From the NCBI GenBank assembly GCA_025869455.1, contig JAOZVT010000704.1, positions 1 through 6,753 on the forward strand: a DNA stretch of 6,753 nucleotides, given 5' to 3'. Numbering within the stretch: the stretch's first letter is position 1; the number at the start of each line of letters is the position of its first letter. The notes below the pieces were generated by a model. The model worked only from the letters and a program-made list of their open reading frames with translations, was not told the origin of the DNA and made no database searches. Both the position numbers and the translations under genes were made by a program. The DNA is from Prosthecobacter sp. (lineage in GTDB: Bacteria; Verrucomicrobiota; Verrucomicrobiia; Verrucomicrobiales; Verrucomicrobiaceae). Positions 6,428 through 6,753 of the stretch are shown in pieces.

Positions 6428-6753
6428 CCTCACGCCCCACACCCCGCAGGGCAGGCTCAGGGTTCACCTTGATTGAGCTGCTCGTCAGCATGGCCATCAT
6501 CACGGTCCTGCTGCTGATCTTTGCCACCCTCACGGACCGCACCGCCAAGATCTGGCGCAGCACCCGTGGAAAAGTGAGCCAGTTTCAGCAGGCACGGGAT
6601 GCCTTTGAAACCATCACCAGCAACCTTTCTCAGGCCACGCTAAACACTTACTTAGACTATTATGATGTCTCTGGTGCACGCCGGGAAAACACCAATGCTA
6701 GCACCTTTGTCCCGGACCGCTACGGCAGGTACTCTGACCTCCGCATTTTGAGT
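6424..6753 (+). CDS. Verru_Chthon cassette protein C, prepilin-type (GspJ-like minor pseudopilin), cut by window end
   Basis: Only the first 110 residues are present and the frame is open at the edge. The ATG overlaps the TGA of B (ATGA), a sign of translational coupling. The leader contains Arg4, Arg8 and Arg9 and ends at Gly13; G^FTLIELLVSMAII gives mature Phe14, Glu18 at +5 and a helix to about residue 35. After it comes a helical, charged stretch (KVSQFQQARDAFETITSNL) and then LSQATLNTYLDYYD at about 68-81. This last pattern is the feature I associate most strongly with Verru_Chthon protein C, and it parallels the PilW/GspJ layout. The protein is expected to continue past the window, followed by the large cassette protein A if the usual order holds. 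It is likely a minor subunit of the same pseudopilus as D and B. Confidence 0.88.
   Translation, partial: MTSRPTPRRAGSGFTLIELLVSMAIITVLLLIFATLTDRTAKIWRSTRGKVSQFQQARDAFETITSNLSQATLNTYLDYYDVSGARRENTNASTFVPDRYGRYSDLRILS

Overview
The window looks like a piece of a Verrucomicrobiota chromosome, most likely Verrucomicrobiales (Prosthecobacter/Verrucomicrobium-like). The main reason is three consecutive prepilin-type genes that match the Verru_Chthon cassette family (proteins D, B and C in order), a set I know mainly from that phylum. They lie beside a giant exported protein that combines autotransporter-associated beta-strand repeats with putative Ig (He_PIG) domains, which is also common there. 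All assignments come from reading the sequence; no database search was run.

Layout: positions 1-80 are an AT-rich 5' region with two competing start signals. Positions 81-4709 encode a single 1542-residue secreted protein: signal peptide, beta-helix-like repeat region, four tandem Ig-like modules, and a 365-residue C-terminal region with no recognisable anchor. A two-part hairpin at 4715-4777 is a likely terminator. About 335 bases of non-coding DNA follow (4778-5112), holding three copies of TTTTACCCC and a perfect 8-bp inverted repeat. A good sigma70-like promoter (TTGATA, 17 bases, TGTAAT) lies at 5113-5141. From 5155 to the window edge run three + strand genes: D (5155-5886), B (5900-6427) and C (6424 to the edge, incomplete).

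How the parts may work together: the three small proteins each have a short basic leader segment, a G^F prepilin peptidase site, a Glu at mature position +5 and one N-terminal helix. Their order and character parallel the minor pseudopilins GspH, GspI and GspJ of type II secretion. The cassette member expected next, protein A, would take the GspK place but lies outside the window. My inference is that the cassette builds a pseudopilus tip, and that the large repeat protein upstream, which has its own terminator, is a candidate cargo or surface partner. The sequence supports the proximity and the family calls. It does not prove the functional link.
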